DNA of 5,453 nt, from assembly GCA_937916035.1 (NCBI GenBank), contig CALGIH010000284.1, positions 1-5,453 on the forward strand, in the 5' to 3' direction. The translations under genes and the position numbers were made by a program. The notes beneath the pieces were generated by a model. The model had not been told where the DNA came from. It did not search any database and was given only the letters and a program-made list of their open reading frames with translations. The DNA comes from an uncultured Lacinutrix sp. GTDB taxonomy: Bacteria; Bacteroidota; Bacteroidia; Flavobacteriales; Flavobacteriaceae. The first letter of the stretch is position 1; every line of letters begins with the position of its first letter. Of this stretch, positions 1-5,453 are shown one piece after another.

Positions 1-21
1 TATCGCGATATTCGCATTTAA
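1..21 (+). CDS. Possible 3' end of an upstream gene (partial)
   Basis: Read in frame 1, the first 21 bases give YRDIRI followed by TAA at 19-21. The last A of that stop is also the first base of the ATG at 21, a TAATG junction typical of translationally coupled operon genes. This suggests that the ATP-grasp gene is not the first gene of its operon. Six codons are far too few to name a product. From memory, related RLAN/ATP-grasp operons in other bacteria often carry a GNAT/peptidase C39-like protein next to the ligase, but nothing here proves that. A chance open frame of this length is quite possible. Confidence 0.35.
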   Translation, partial: YRDIRI

Positions 22-1475
22 TGAACAAATACATTGTTGTCAATCAGCCTGAAAAATGGAATTTTTCGATTGAGAATATTACTGTAATTTCCTCGCAAGA
101 GTATCTTACAAACCCAAAGTTTTCACTACTAAAAAAAGCTAGAATATTTAACCTTTGTAAAGATTATTCGTATCAATCCAAAGGTTATTACGTGTCTCTT
201 TTAGCTGAAGCTAGAGGGCATTTAGCAATTCCAACGGTTAAAAATATTGTAGATTTAAGAGCCTTAAAATTGGTTCGTTTTATATCTGATGAATTTGATG
301 ACGTCATTCAACAAAGTCTTAAAAACATCAAATCGCGCGAATTTACTTTAAGTATTTACTTTGGCCAAAACGTTGCTCAAAAATACAAGGAGTTAAGTGG
401 TTTATTTTATAAGCACTTTCAAGTACCTTTTTTGCGTGTAAAGTTTAATTACAATACAAAATGGAACGTACAAAGCATAAAGGCCATTTCAGAATCTGAA
501 GTTCCTAACGAACATCTTGATAGTGTTCGTGAGTTTGCGAATCAATACTTTGCAAAAAAACGTTATGACACACCGAAATTAACGAGTTCAGCTTTTGATT
601 TAGCAATTTTGGTGAATCCCAATGATCCTGCACCTCCAAGCAATCCAAAAGCTTTAAAAAAGTTTATTGAAATTGCTGAAAAGATGAATATTTATGCTGA
701 AATAATTGAGCCCAAAGATCTAGCTAAACTCTCATCATTTGACGCTTTATTTATTCGTCAAAGTACTGAAGTTAATAACGAAGCTTATGCTTTTGCAAGA
801 AAGGCACAACAAGATGGTATTGCTATTATTGATTATCCTGACGCAATTTTAAAATGCTGCAATAAGGTATATATGGCTGAAGCTTTAAATAACGCAAATA
901 TCGATACGCCAAAAACAGTCATTGTTCATAAGGATAATATGAATGAGGTGATTCATGAAGTTGGTTTACCATGTGTATTAAAAGCTCCTGATTCTACATT
1001 TTCTTTTGGCGTAAAAAAAGCTAAAACTAAAGAAGAATACAAGGCATTGGTTAATGATATGCTGAAAGAATCAGACCTCATCATAGCTCAAGAATTTTGT
1101 CCTTCAGATTACGATTGGCGCATTGGCATAATGGATGACGAACCTTTTTTTGCTTGCAAATACTACATGGCAAAAGACCACTGGCAAATTTATAACTGGA
1201 GTGCAACGAAAAAAGACGACCAAGATGGTAATGCTGACTGCTTACCAATTGAAGATGTCCCAAAACAGGTCTTAAAAATGGCGATAAAGTCTGCAAAACT
1301 TATGGGCAAGGGACTTTATGGCATTGATATAAAAGTTGTCAATGAAAGACCTATGGTTATTGAAATTAACGATAACCCAAATATAGATTTTGGTGTAGAA
1401 GATAGACATTATGGCGATTTGGTATACACTAAAATTCTTACCGCATTAAAAAATAGAGTAGATTATCATGAGTAA
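21..1475 (+). CDS. RimK-family ATP-grasp ligase with N-terminal RLAN domain
   Basis: Predicted cytoplasmic ATP-dependent carboxylate-amine ligase of 484 residues. It would activate a carboxylate as an acyl phosphate and join it to an amine, as RimK does when adding glutamate. Residues 1 to about 185 match the RimK-like ATP-grasp N-terminal (RLAN) domain, with the signature FNLCKDYSYQSKGYYVSLLAEARGH cut short here to its core FNLC (43-46) and GYYVSLLAEARGH (55-67). The ATP-grasp domain fills about 190-484: the nucleotide lysine in LKAPDSTFSFGV (K321), the hinge AQEF (356-359), DWRIG (365-369), GIDIK (434-438, D436) and the metal-binding VIEINDNPN (E448, N450). All key positions are intact, so it should be active. 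The start at 21 fits the family N-terminus (MNKYIVVNQPEKW), although the frame stays open to the window edge. It overlaps the next gene by 8 bases. The RLAN domain has no known function, and the substrate is unknown; calling it a ribosomal S6 modification enzyme would be unjustified. Confidence 0.93.
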   Translation: MNKYIVVNQPEKWNFSIENITVISSQEYLTNPKFSLLKKARIFNLCKDYSYQSKGYYVSLLAEARGHLAIPTVKNIVDLRALKLVRFISDEFDDVIQQSLKNIKSREFTLSIYFGQNVAQKYKELSGLFYKHFQVPFLRVKFNYNTKWNVQSIKAISESEVPNEHLDSVREFANQYFAKKRYDTPKLTSSAFDLAILVNPNDPAPPSNPKALKKFIEIAEKMNIYAEIIEPKDLAKLSSFDALFIRQSTEVNNEAYAFARKAQQDGIAIIDYPDAILKCCNKVYMAEALNNANIDTPKTVIVHKDNMNEVIHEVGLPCVLKAPDSTFSFGVKKAKTKEEYKALVNDMLKESDLIIAQEFCPSDYDWRIGIMDDEPFFACKYYMAKDHWQIYNWSATKKDDQDGNADCLPIEDVPKQVLKMAIKSAKLMGKGLYGIDIKVVNERPMVIEINDNPNIDFGVEDRHYGDLVYTKILTALKNRVDYHE

Positions 1476-2694
1476 AAAATATCATTTGTTCGAAGTTTAT
1501 GGAATTGAACTTGAATATATGTTAGTAAATAATTTCAATTTTAAAATCGCTCCAATTGTCGATCAATTACTAACTCAGAAAGCAGGAGAGCTCACCTCTG
1601 ATGTTGATAATGGTGTCATTGCATGGAGTAATGAACTGGTAGCACACGTTATTGAAATAAAAACCAATGGACCAACTGCGAACCTAAATAGTTTGTCTCA
1701 ATCATTTCATGAAAATGTTGTAGAAATCAATACAATATTAAAAGGTTTAGATTCAAAATTATTACCAACGGCATGCCATCCTTTAATGAATCCTTCAACA
1801 GACACTCAGCTTTGGAAGCACAGTTATAGCCAAGTTTATGATCTTTATAATCGTATTTTTAATTGTCAAGGTCATGGTTGGAGCAACGTACAAAGCACAC
1901 ATATTAACTTACCTTTTTATGATGATGCAGAGTTTGAAAAACTTCATGCAGCAATTCGCATAATTTTGCCTTTAATTCCTGGATTATGTGCAAGCTCTCC
2001 TATTTTGGAAGGAAAAGCTACAGGACTAAAAGATACGCGTTTAGAATACTATAAAACCAATCAAAAGGAGATTCCAGAAATGACTGGTTTAGTTATTCCG
2101 GAGCAGGTTTTTTCAAAAGTTGATTATTATGCAACCATATTTGAACCAATCAAAAAAGCAATCAGCCCTTTTGATACTAAAAAGATATTAGATCATCATT
2201 TTTTAAATTCTCGTGGTGCAATAGCTCGCTTTGATAGAAATGCTATTGAAATTCGTTTGGTCGATATTCAAGAATCTCCAAAAGCAGATGTCGCCATTTG
2301 TGTTTTAATTATAGAAGTTTTAAAACTGTTGGTAAACGAATCACTTACGTCTCTTGAGAGTCAAAAAAAATCGACCAAACAAGAGCTTTTTGATATTTTA
2401 AATCCAGCTATTACAGAAGCTGAATCTTATTCTATTTCAAATAAAAACTATCTAGAACTGTTTGGAATTAAAGACGTTTCAACCGTTCAGAATGTATGGA
2501 AGCACTTGTATGAATTGGCAAAGCCTCAAATTCATGAATCTCATTATGAGGCGATCGATGTTATTCTAACAGAAGGAACTCTTTCTACTAGAATACTTAA
2601 AGCGATGGGAAATGATTATTCAGAACAGCACATACGTAAGGTATATTCTGAATTGGCACAATGTCTAGAGGAAAACAATATGTTTGTGTCGTGA
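1468..2694 (+). CDS. GCS2/YbdK-type carboxylate-amine ligase (glutamate-cysteine ligase family 2)
   Basis: Protein of 408 residues related to glutamate-cysteine ligase family 2, which has a glutamine-synthetase-like fold and makes amide bonds from a glutamate-like carboxylate, an amine and ATP. Visible family features are GIELEYMLV near the N-terminus (12-20, acidic metal ligands E14 and E16), VIEIKTNGP (61-69, E63), QSTHINLPF (142-150), and RFDRNAIEIRLVDIQESPKADVA (its key part IEIRLVD at 260-266) as the substrate/ATP-binding strand. The length is near that usual for the family. The ATG at 1468 lies inside the end of the ATP-grasp gene, whose TAA is at 1473-1475, so translation is probably coupled. 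Automatic annotation often labels such proteins glutamate-cysteine ligase or glutathione synthesis. The neighbours argue instead for an amidoligase in a dedicated pathway with the ATP-grasp partner. The exact amine and acid substrates cannot be told. Confidence 0.88.
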   Translation: MSKKYHLFEVYGIELEYMLVNNFNFKIAPIVDQLLTQKAGELTSDVDNGVIAWSNELVAHVIEIKTNGPTANLNSLSQSFHENVVEINTILKGLDSKLLPTACHPLMNPSTDTQLWKHSYSQVYDLYNRIFNCQGHGWSNVQSTHINLPFYDDAEFEKLHAAIRIILPLIPGLCASSPILEGKATGLKDTRLEYYKTNQKEIPEMTGLVIPEQVFSKVDYYATIFEPIKKAISPFDTKKILDHHFLNSRGAIARFDRNAIEIRLVDIQESPKADVAICVLIIEVLKLLVNESLTSLESQKKSTKQELFDILNPAITEAESYSISNKNYLELFGIKDVSTVQNVWKHLYELAKPQIHESHYEAIDVILTEGTLSTRILKAMGNDYSEQHIRKVYSELAQCLEENNMFVS

Positions 2695-3371
2695 AACTAG
2701 TTTTAACAAGCGAGCATGGTGGAAACAAAATTCCTAAAGAATACAAATTTTTGTTTCAGGATGACGTTGTATTGCAATCACATCGAGGTTTTGACATAGG
2801 TTCGTTAGACGTTTTCAAGCATTTGAAACCGTTAGCTGAAGCTTCAAAATATAGTGAAACAAGTAGGCTGTTAATTGAATTAAACAGATCATTACATCAT
2901 AAAAACTTGTTTTCGGAATACTCAAAGGCACTTTCAGAAGCTGAAAAAAAAGTATTGATTTCTGATTATTATTCAGTGTATAGAAATGATGTTGAAGCAA
3001 TCATCAACAACTATATTAAATCTGGCCACACTGTTTTACATCTGTCTGTACATTCATTTACACCAAATTTAAATGGCGAAGAACGACATTGTGATATTGG
3101 CTTGTTATTTGATTCCAGAAAAGCCAAAGAAAAAGAGGTTTGCAAACAAATTAAGAGTTCATTATTACAAAATGACACTTCTTTGAACGTACGCTACAAT
3201 TATCCTTATTTAGGAAAAGCTGATGGATTTACTACGTACCTAAGAAAGCAATTTAATAATAAATATTTAGGTATTGAGCTGGAAATCAACCAGAAATATT
3301 CTAAAAAGAACAGCATAGATTCAAGCATTAAAAATAATTTATTTTCTACTTTACAAGTATTAATCAATTAA
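2691..3371 (+). CDS. N-formylglutamate amidohydrolase family zinc hydrolase
   Basis: Hydrolase of the N-formylglutamate amidohydrolase (FGase/HutG-like) family, 226 residues from the GTG start. Characterised members cleave N-formylglutamate to glutamate and formate; the fold is related to zinc carboxypeptidases. Seen here: LTSEHGGNKIP at 4-14, HRGFDIGSLD (31-40), SRLLIELNRS (58-67), LHLSVHSFTP with H121 (116-125), DIGLLFDSR (135-143) and the closing KADGFTTYLR and YLGIELEINQK (E196, E198). EHGG and the later His/Glu residues are the likely metal site. An ATG at 2661 in the same frame would add ten residues (MSRGKQYVCV) and overlap the ligase gene by 34 bases. The GTG at 2691 is preferred because it makes the GTGA overlap common in coupled genes and places the conserved KLVLTSEHGG at the N-terminus, as in relatives. 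No histidine-degradation genes are nearby, so the job is probably to hydrolyse an acyl-glutamate or related amide connected with the two ligases. Confidence 0.87.
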   Translation: MKLVLTSEHGGNKIPKEYKFLFQDDVVLQSHRGFDIGSLDVFKHLKPLAEASKYSETSRLLIELNRSLHHKNLFSEYSKALSEAEKKVLISDYYSVYRNDVEAIINNYIKSGHTVLHLSVHSFTPNLNGEERHCDIGLLFDSRKAKEKEVCKQIKSSLLQNDTSLNVRYNYPYLGKADGFTTYLRKQFNNKYLGIELEINQKYSKKNSIDSSIKNNLFSTLQVLIN

Positions 3372-3376
3372 AACTT

Positions 3377-3961
3377 ATGATACATCCCAAAACAGAATTA
3401 AAATTCATTAGTGATGAAGTAGGTTATGGTGTAGTTGCAACAGAATTTATTCCAGCTGGTACAATTACTTGGGTTTTAGATAAATTTGATAGAGAATTCA
3501 CACCTATTGAAGTTCAAAAAATGGACCCTTTTTATAAAAATATTATTGATGTTTATTCCTTTAGAAATAACAAGGGTAACTTCATTCTATGTTGGGATAT
3601 TGGTCGCTTTGTTAATCACAGCTTTAATTCCAATTGTCTTACAACTGCTTATGATTTTGAAATTGCGGTAAGAGACATTCATCCTGGTGAACAAGTAACA
3701 GACGATTATGGATACCTAAATATTTCAGAACCATTTAAAGGGATTGATGAAGGCACAGAAAGAAAAATAGTGTATCCAAATGATTTAGTAACTTATCATA
3801 AGGAGTGGGATGCAAAAATTAGTAACGTATTTGGAAATATAATAAATCTTGAGCAACCAATTGGAGTCCTAATCGAGGATAAATTATGGCACAAAATAGA
3901 AAGCGTTATAAATGGTAAAGAACCTATGGATTCAATTCTTAGCAATCATTATTCTGGTTAA
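3377..3961 (+). CDS. SET-domain protein lysine methyltransferase
   Basis: Small stand-alone SET-domain protein of 194 residues, predicted to transfer a methyl group from S-adenosylmethionine to a lysine side chain. The three hallmark motifs are present and in order: GYGVVATEFIPAGT (16-29, the GxG motif), RFVNHSFNSNC (77-87, with the N80-H81-S82 core that binds the cofactor) and GEQVTDDYGY (104-113, with the catalytic tyrosine expected at Y111). The stretch after it, EPFKGIDEGTERKIV (118-132), sits where related bacterial SET proteins, as I remember them, carry a C-x-C...C post-SET zinc cluster; no cysteines remain here. The C-terminal 60 residues include a helix-like segment (DLVTYHKEWDAKI). 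The ATG lies 5 bases after the FGase stop, so the gene belongs to the same unit and is its last gene. Its target may be one of the operon proteins, the product of the ligases, or an unrelated protein. The fold call is firm, the substrate unknown. Confidence 0.88.
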   Translation: MIHPKTELKFISDEVGYGVVATEFIPAGTITWVLDKFDREFTPIEVQKMDPFYKNIIDVYSFRNNKGNFILCWDIGRFVNHSFNSNCLTTAYDFEIAVRDIHPGEQVTDDYGYLNISEPFKGIDEGTERKIVYPNDLVTYHKEWDAKISNVFGNIINLEQPIGVLIEDKLWHKIESVINGKEPMDSILSNHYSG

Positions 3962-3977
3962 AATTTGAAGGATTCTT

Positions 3978-4559
3978 TTAAAGTAGTTCCCTAATATTAG
4001 CATAACTGTTATTTAAAGCTTTGGCTTGTTTTTTCTTACCAAGCCATTTCACTTTGGTAATGCCTTCAGTAGCTTCAGGTCTTAGTTCACCATTGTAGCA
4101 AGTATGCATTTCAAACCAATGGGTGATTTTTATTTTGTAACGACTGTTTCGCTTAAAAATGTGATACGTAATTTCAAGAGGTTTAGTAATTGTCAGATCT
4201 TTAACACCTGTCTCCTCTTCTACTTCACGAATTGCACCTTCTTCAATAGTCTCATTATTTTCAATTCGTCCTTTGGGTAAATCCCATTTATCGTTTCGAA
4301 AAATAAACAACACTTTACCTTTTTCGTTATATACTTTTCCTCCTCCAGCAATGACATTCGGGAATTTTTTCAAAAACTTCTTTAAAAGCTTGTCTTCGTT
4401 TTTATAGTATAAGAAAACACCTTCAATCGCTTTCCTTTTAAGATCTCTGAAAACCTTAGGTAAATCAACATATTTTAAAGGATACGTTTTATAAAGCTTC
4501 TCCACTGAAATTTCAGAGGTTAAGATGATTGGTTTGTCGTTAACAAAAACTTTATACAT
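3978..4559 (-). CDS. NUDIX hydrolase with N-terminal extension
   Basis: Cytoplasmic NUDIX hydrolase of 193 residues, which would cleave a nucleoside diphosphate linked to another moiety. The Nudix box is complete at 97-119: G97, E103, then REVEEETGV at 111-119, matching Gx5Ex7REUxEExGU, preceded by WDLPKG (92-97) as in MutT-like enzymes. The catalytic domain covers about 67-185. Residues 1 to about 66 (beginning MYKVFVNDKPIIL) form an extra N-terminal segment that I cannot assign to a named domain. The protein is rich in lysine. The ATG at 4557-4559 is the first start after an in-frame stop at 4575-4577. The gene is divergent from pyrE and convergent to the SET gene, with only 16 bases between the two stop codons. 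The neighbourhood NUDIX-pyrE looks conserved in Flavobacteriaceae from memory, but that does not reveal the substrate; oxidised dNTPs, dinucleoside polyphosphates or nucleotide sugars are all possible. Confidence 0.93.
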   Translation of the reverse strand: MYKVFVNDKPIILTSEISVEKLYKTYPLKYVDLPKVFRDLKRKAIEGVFLYYKNEDKLLKKFLKKFPNVIAGGGKVYNEKGKVLFIFRNDKWDLPKGRIENNETIEEGAIREVEEETGVKDLTITKPLEITYHIFKRNSRYKIKITHWFEMHTCYNGELRPEATEGITKVKWLGKKKQAKALNNSYANIRELL

Positions 4560-4625
4560 TGGGTATATAAGGTATTAGGCTGACGTAAAAATATCATTTT
4601 TTATTTCAAAGAGCTACAACTTCAA

Positions 4626-4673
4626 AAAAATAATTTTATTCAGTATGTTTTCAGTCTCTAAAAATAATTTTAT
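4626..4673. repeat. Pair of 14-base AT-rich direct repeats upstream of pyrE
   Basis: The sequence AAAAATAATTTTAT occurs exactly at 4626-4639 and again at 4660-4673, start to start 34 bases. Each copy contains AAAATAATTTT, which is palindromic except for its centre base, so each could be a dyad binding site. Spacing of 34 bases is close to three helical turns. In DNA this rich in A and T a chance repeat of this kind is not very surprising. If the pyrE start is at 4690 both copies are non-coding; if it is at 4645 the second copy lies in the coding region. Confidence 0.45.
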
Positions 4674-4676
4674 GCT

Positions 4677-4684
4677 TAGTTTTG
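4677..4684 (+). promoter_or_regulatory. Candidate Bacteroidota -7 element (TAnnTTTG) for pyrE
   Basis: TAGTTTTG at 4677-4684 matches the Bacteroidota -7 consensus TAnnTTTG exactly. Transcription would start about 5-7 bases later, at or next to the ATG at 4690, which would give an almost leaderless mRNA. No TTG -33 element is visible about 19-20 bases upstream, so the call is weak and the match may be chance. Confidence 0.22.
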
Positions 4685-4689
4685 TGACT

Positions 4690-5334
4690 ATGATTGCTGA
4701 CAAAACCACTGCCAAAAAAACTGCTGAATTTTTACTGCAAATAAATGCCATAAAACTAAGTCCAAACAACCCTTTTACATGGGCTTCTGGATGGAAATCT
4801 CCAATTTATTGCGATAACAGGATTATACTATCCTATCCTCCAATAAGAAATTACATTCGAGATAAAATAGCACAACATATTGAAAAACACTACGGAAAAC
4901 CAGACGTAATTGCTGGTGTTGCCACAGGAGCCATTGGTATTGGAGCACTTGTTGCTGAATATTTGGGCTTACCTTTTATATATGTGAGACCTGAACCAAA
5001 AGGCCATGGTCGTAAAAACCAAATTGAGGGTCATATTGAAAAAGGCCAAAGTGTCGTTGTTGTTGAAGATTTAATAAGCACAGGAAAAAGCAGTCTCAAT
5101 GCTGTACGTGCTTTAAAAGAAGCTGAAGTGAATGTTAAAGGAATGGTCGCCATTTTCTCATATGGATTCGATATAGCTAATGACAATTTTGCAAACGAAA
5201 ACGTAACTCTACATACTTTAAGCAATTACGAAAACTTACTAGAGCAAGCACTAGACACCAACTATATAAACAAAAAAGAACTGGCAACTTTGTCACAATG
5301 GAATGCTAATCCTAGCGAATGGAACGCTAATTGA
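4690..5334 (+). CDS. pyrE: Orotate phosphoribosyltransferase
   Basis: Catalyses orotate + PRPP to orotidine 5'-monophosphate + pyrophosphate, the fifth step of pyrimidine nucleotide synthesis, in the cytoplasm as a dimer. With the start at 4690 the protein has 214 residues, the usual length. Seen in order: FTWASGWKSPIYCDNR (29-44), which forms the orotate/PRPP site; VIAGVATGAIGIGALVAE (73-90); the catalytic loop YVRPEPKGHGRKNQIEG (98-114, with R100, K104, H106, R108, K109); and the PRPP-binding loop VVVVEDLISTGKSS (122-135, E126 and D127). All catalytic positions are present. Earlier in-frame ATGs at 4645 and 4672 would add 15 or 6 residues (MFSVSKNNF...) that are not family-like; the family-like text begins at DKTTAKKTAEFLLQINAIKL. 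The C-terminus ends in a small tandem WNAN-PSE-WNAN. It is followed after 24 bases by the SRPBCC gene on the same strand, probably co-transcribed, and is divergent from the NUDIX gene. Confidence 0.96.
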   Translation: MIADKTTAKKTAEFLLQINAIKLSPNNPFTWASGWKSPIYCDNRIILSYPPIRNYIRDKIAQHIEKHYGKPDVIAGVATGAIGIGALVAEYLGLPFIYVRPEPKGHGRKNQIEGHIEKGQSVVVVEDLISTGKSSLNAVRALKEAEVNVKGMVAIFSYGFDIANDNFANENVTLHTLSNYENLLEQALDTNYINKKELATLSQWNANPSEWNAN

Positions 5335-5358
5335 TGTGTTCTATTTAAAAATACACTT

Positions 5359-5453
5359 ATGAATTTAGAATCTCCGAAAGTAACTATTGACAAATCAGCT
5401 CTAGAATGTTTTGATTTTTTATCGAATGTTGAAAATTTTGAAAAACTAATGCC
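5359..5453 (+). CDS. SRPBCC (START-like) family protein, 5' end only
   Basis: An ATG at 5359 opens a frame that runs off the window edge after 31 codons, reading MNLESPKVTIDKSALECFDF and then LSNVENFEKLMP. This resembles the N-terminus of SRPBCC/START-like ligand-binding proteins: a first beta strand (SPKVTIDKSA) followed by the helix pair with FDFLSNVENFEKLMP. From memory, flavobacterial genomes carry such a protein right after pyrE, sometimes mislabelled as a phosphoribosyltransferase. It lies 24 bases after the pyrE stop on the same strand and is likely in the same transcription unit. The ligand and role are unknown, and the hydrophobic pocket lies in the part that is missing. Confidence 0.75.
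   Translation, partial: MNLESPKVTIDKSALECFDFLSNVENFEKLM

Noticed and set aside
1081..1296. Minus-strand open frame of 71 codons inside the ATP-grasp gene, and similar antisense frames inside the FGase and pyrE genes
   Set aside because: They lie opposite well-conserved coding sequence, and their translations show no family-like motifs.
21..1475. Reading the first gene as rimK proper (ribosomal protein S6 glutamylation)
   Set aside because: True RimK is about 300 residues and lacks the RLAN domain; the operon context is also different.
465..1897. 13-base repeat AACGTACAAAGCA at 465-477 in the ATP-grasp gene and 1885-1897 in the GCS2 gene
   Set aside because: Both copies encode NVQS within unrelated conserved contexts; a shared codon run by chance explains it.
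3958..3981. Possible hairpin terminator between the convergent SET and NUDIX genes (TTAAAA at 3958-3963 and TTTTAA at 3976-3981, inner GAA/TTC)
   Set aside because: The stem is almost all A/T, has a three-base bulge and overlaps both stop codons; no T-run follows on either strand. Too weak to call.
4586..4593. Minus-strand TATTTTTA as a -7 element for the NUDIX gene
   Set aside because: The last base differs from TAnnTTTG, and the nearest TTG words upstream are about 13 and 23 bases away, outside the usual spacing.
5299..5331. Tandem WNAN-PSE-WNAN at the PyrE C-terminus
   Set aside because: A short surface tail repeat outside the catalytic domain; likely natural variation with no evidence of function or phase variation.
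5335..5356. Possible hairpin after pyrE (TGTGT at 5335-5339 with ACAC at 5353-5356)
   Set aside because: The arms leave a two-base loop and a bulge, with no T-tract, and the next gene starts at 5359, so read-through is more likely than termination.

Overview
The window is AT-rich DNA, and its proteins look like those of a Bacteroidota member, most likely a marine-type Flavobacteriaceae. The grounds are the low GC content, little sign of Shine-Dalgarno sequences before most starts, the flavobacterial style of PyrE (a WASGWKSPIYCDNR block near the N-terminus), and the set of a NUDIX hydrolase, pyrE and a START/SRPBCC-type protein in one neighbourhood, which I recall from flavobacterial chromosomes. 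The assignment rests on sequence feel and remembered synteny, not on a search.

Left part (1-3961, plus strand): a tightly packed run of four genes reads like one transcription unit. In order they are a RimK-like ATP-grasp ligase with an N-terminal RLAN domain (21-1475), a GCS2/YbdK-type carboxylate-amine ligase (1468-2694), an N-formylglutamate amidohydrolase-family zinc hydrolase (2691-3371) and a small SET-domain protein lysine methyltransferase (3377-3961). Junctions are an 8-base overlap, a probable 4-base GTGA overlap and a 5-base gap. The first 21 bases read as the tail of another gene whose TAA overlaps the ATG of the ATP-grasp gene, so the operon probably starts upstream of the window. 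Two unrelated amide-bond-forming enzymes, one amide-hydrolysing enzyme and one lysine methyltransferase together suggest a pathway that builds and trims a short peptide or amide, either as a free metabolite or as a protein tag. Its substrate and product cannot be read from the sequence. This is the most interesting part of the window.

Right part (3978-5453): ordinary housekeeping-type genes. A NUDIX hydrolase lies on the minus strand (3978-4559), convergent to the SET gene. Across a divergent region of about 130 bases comes pyrE, orotate phosphoribosyltransferase (best start 4690, end 5334), and then the first 31 codons of an SRPBCC-family protein that runs off the window edge. The divergent region holds two copies of a 14-base AT-rich repeat and a TAnnTTTG-type element just before the preferred pyrE start.

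The SET/NUDIX convergent junction is the natural boundary between the accessory operon and the conserved pyrE neighbourhood. No RNA genes, CRISPR arrays, insertion sequences or stretches over 300 bases without a gene were seen.
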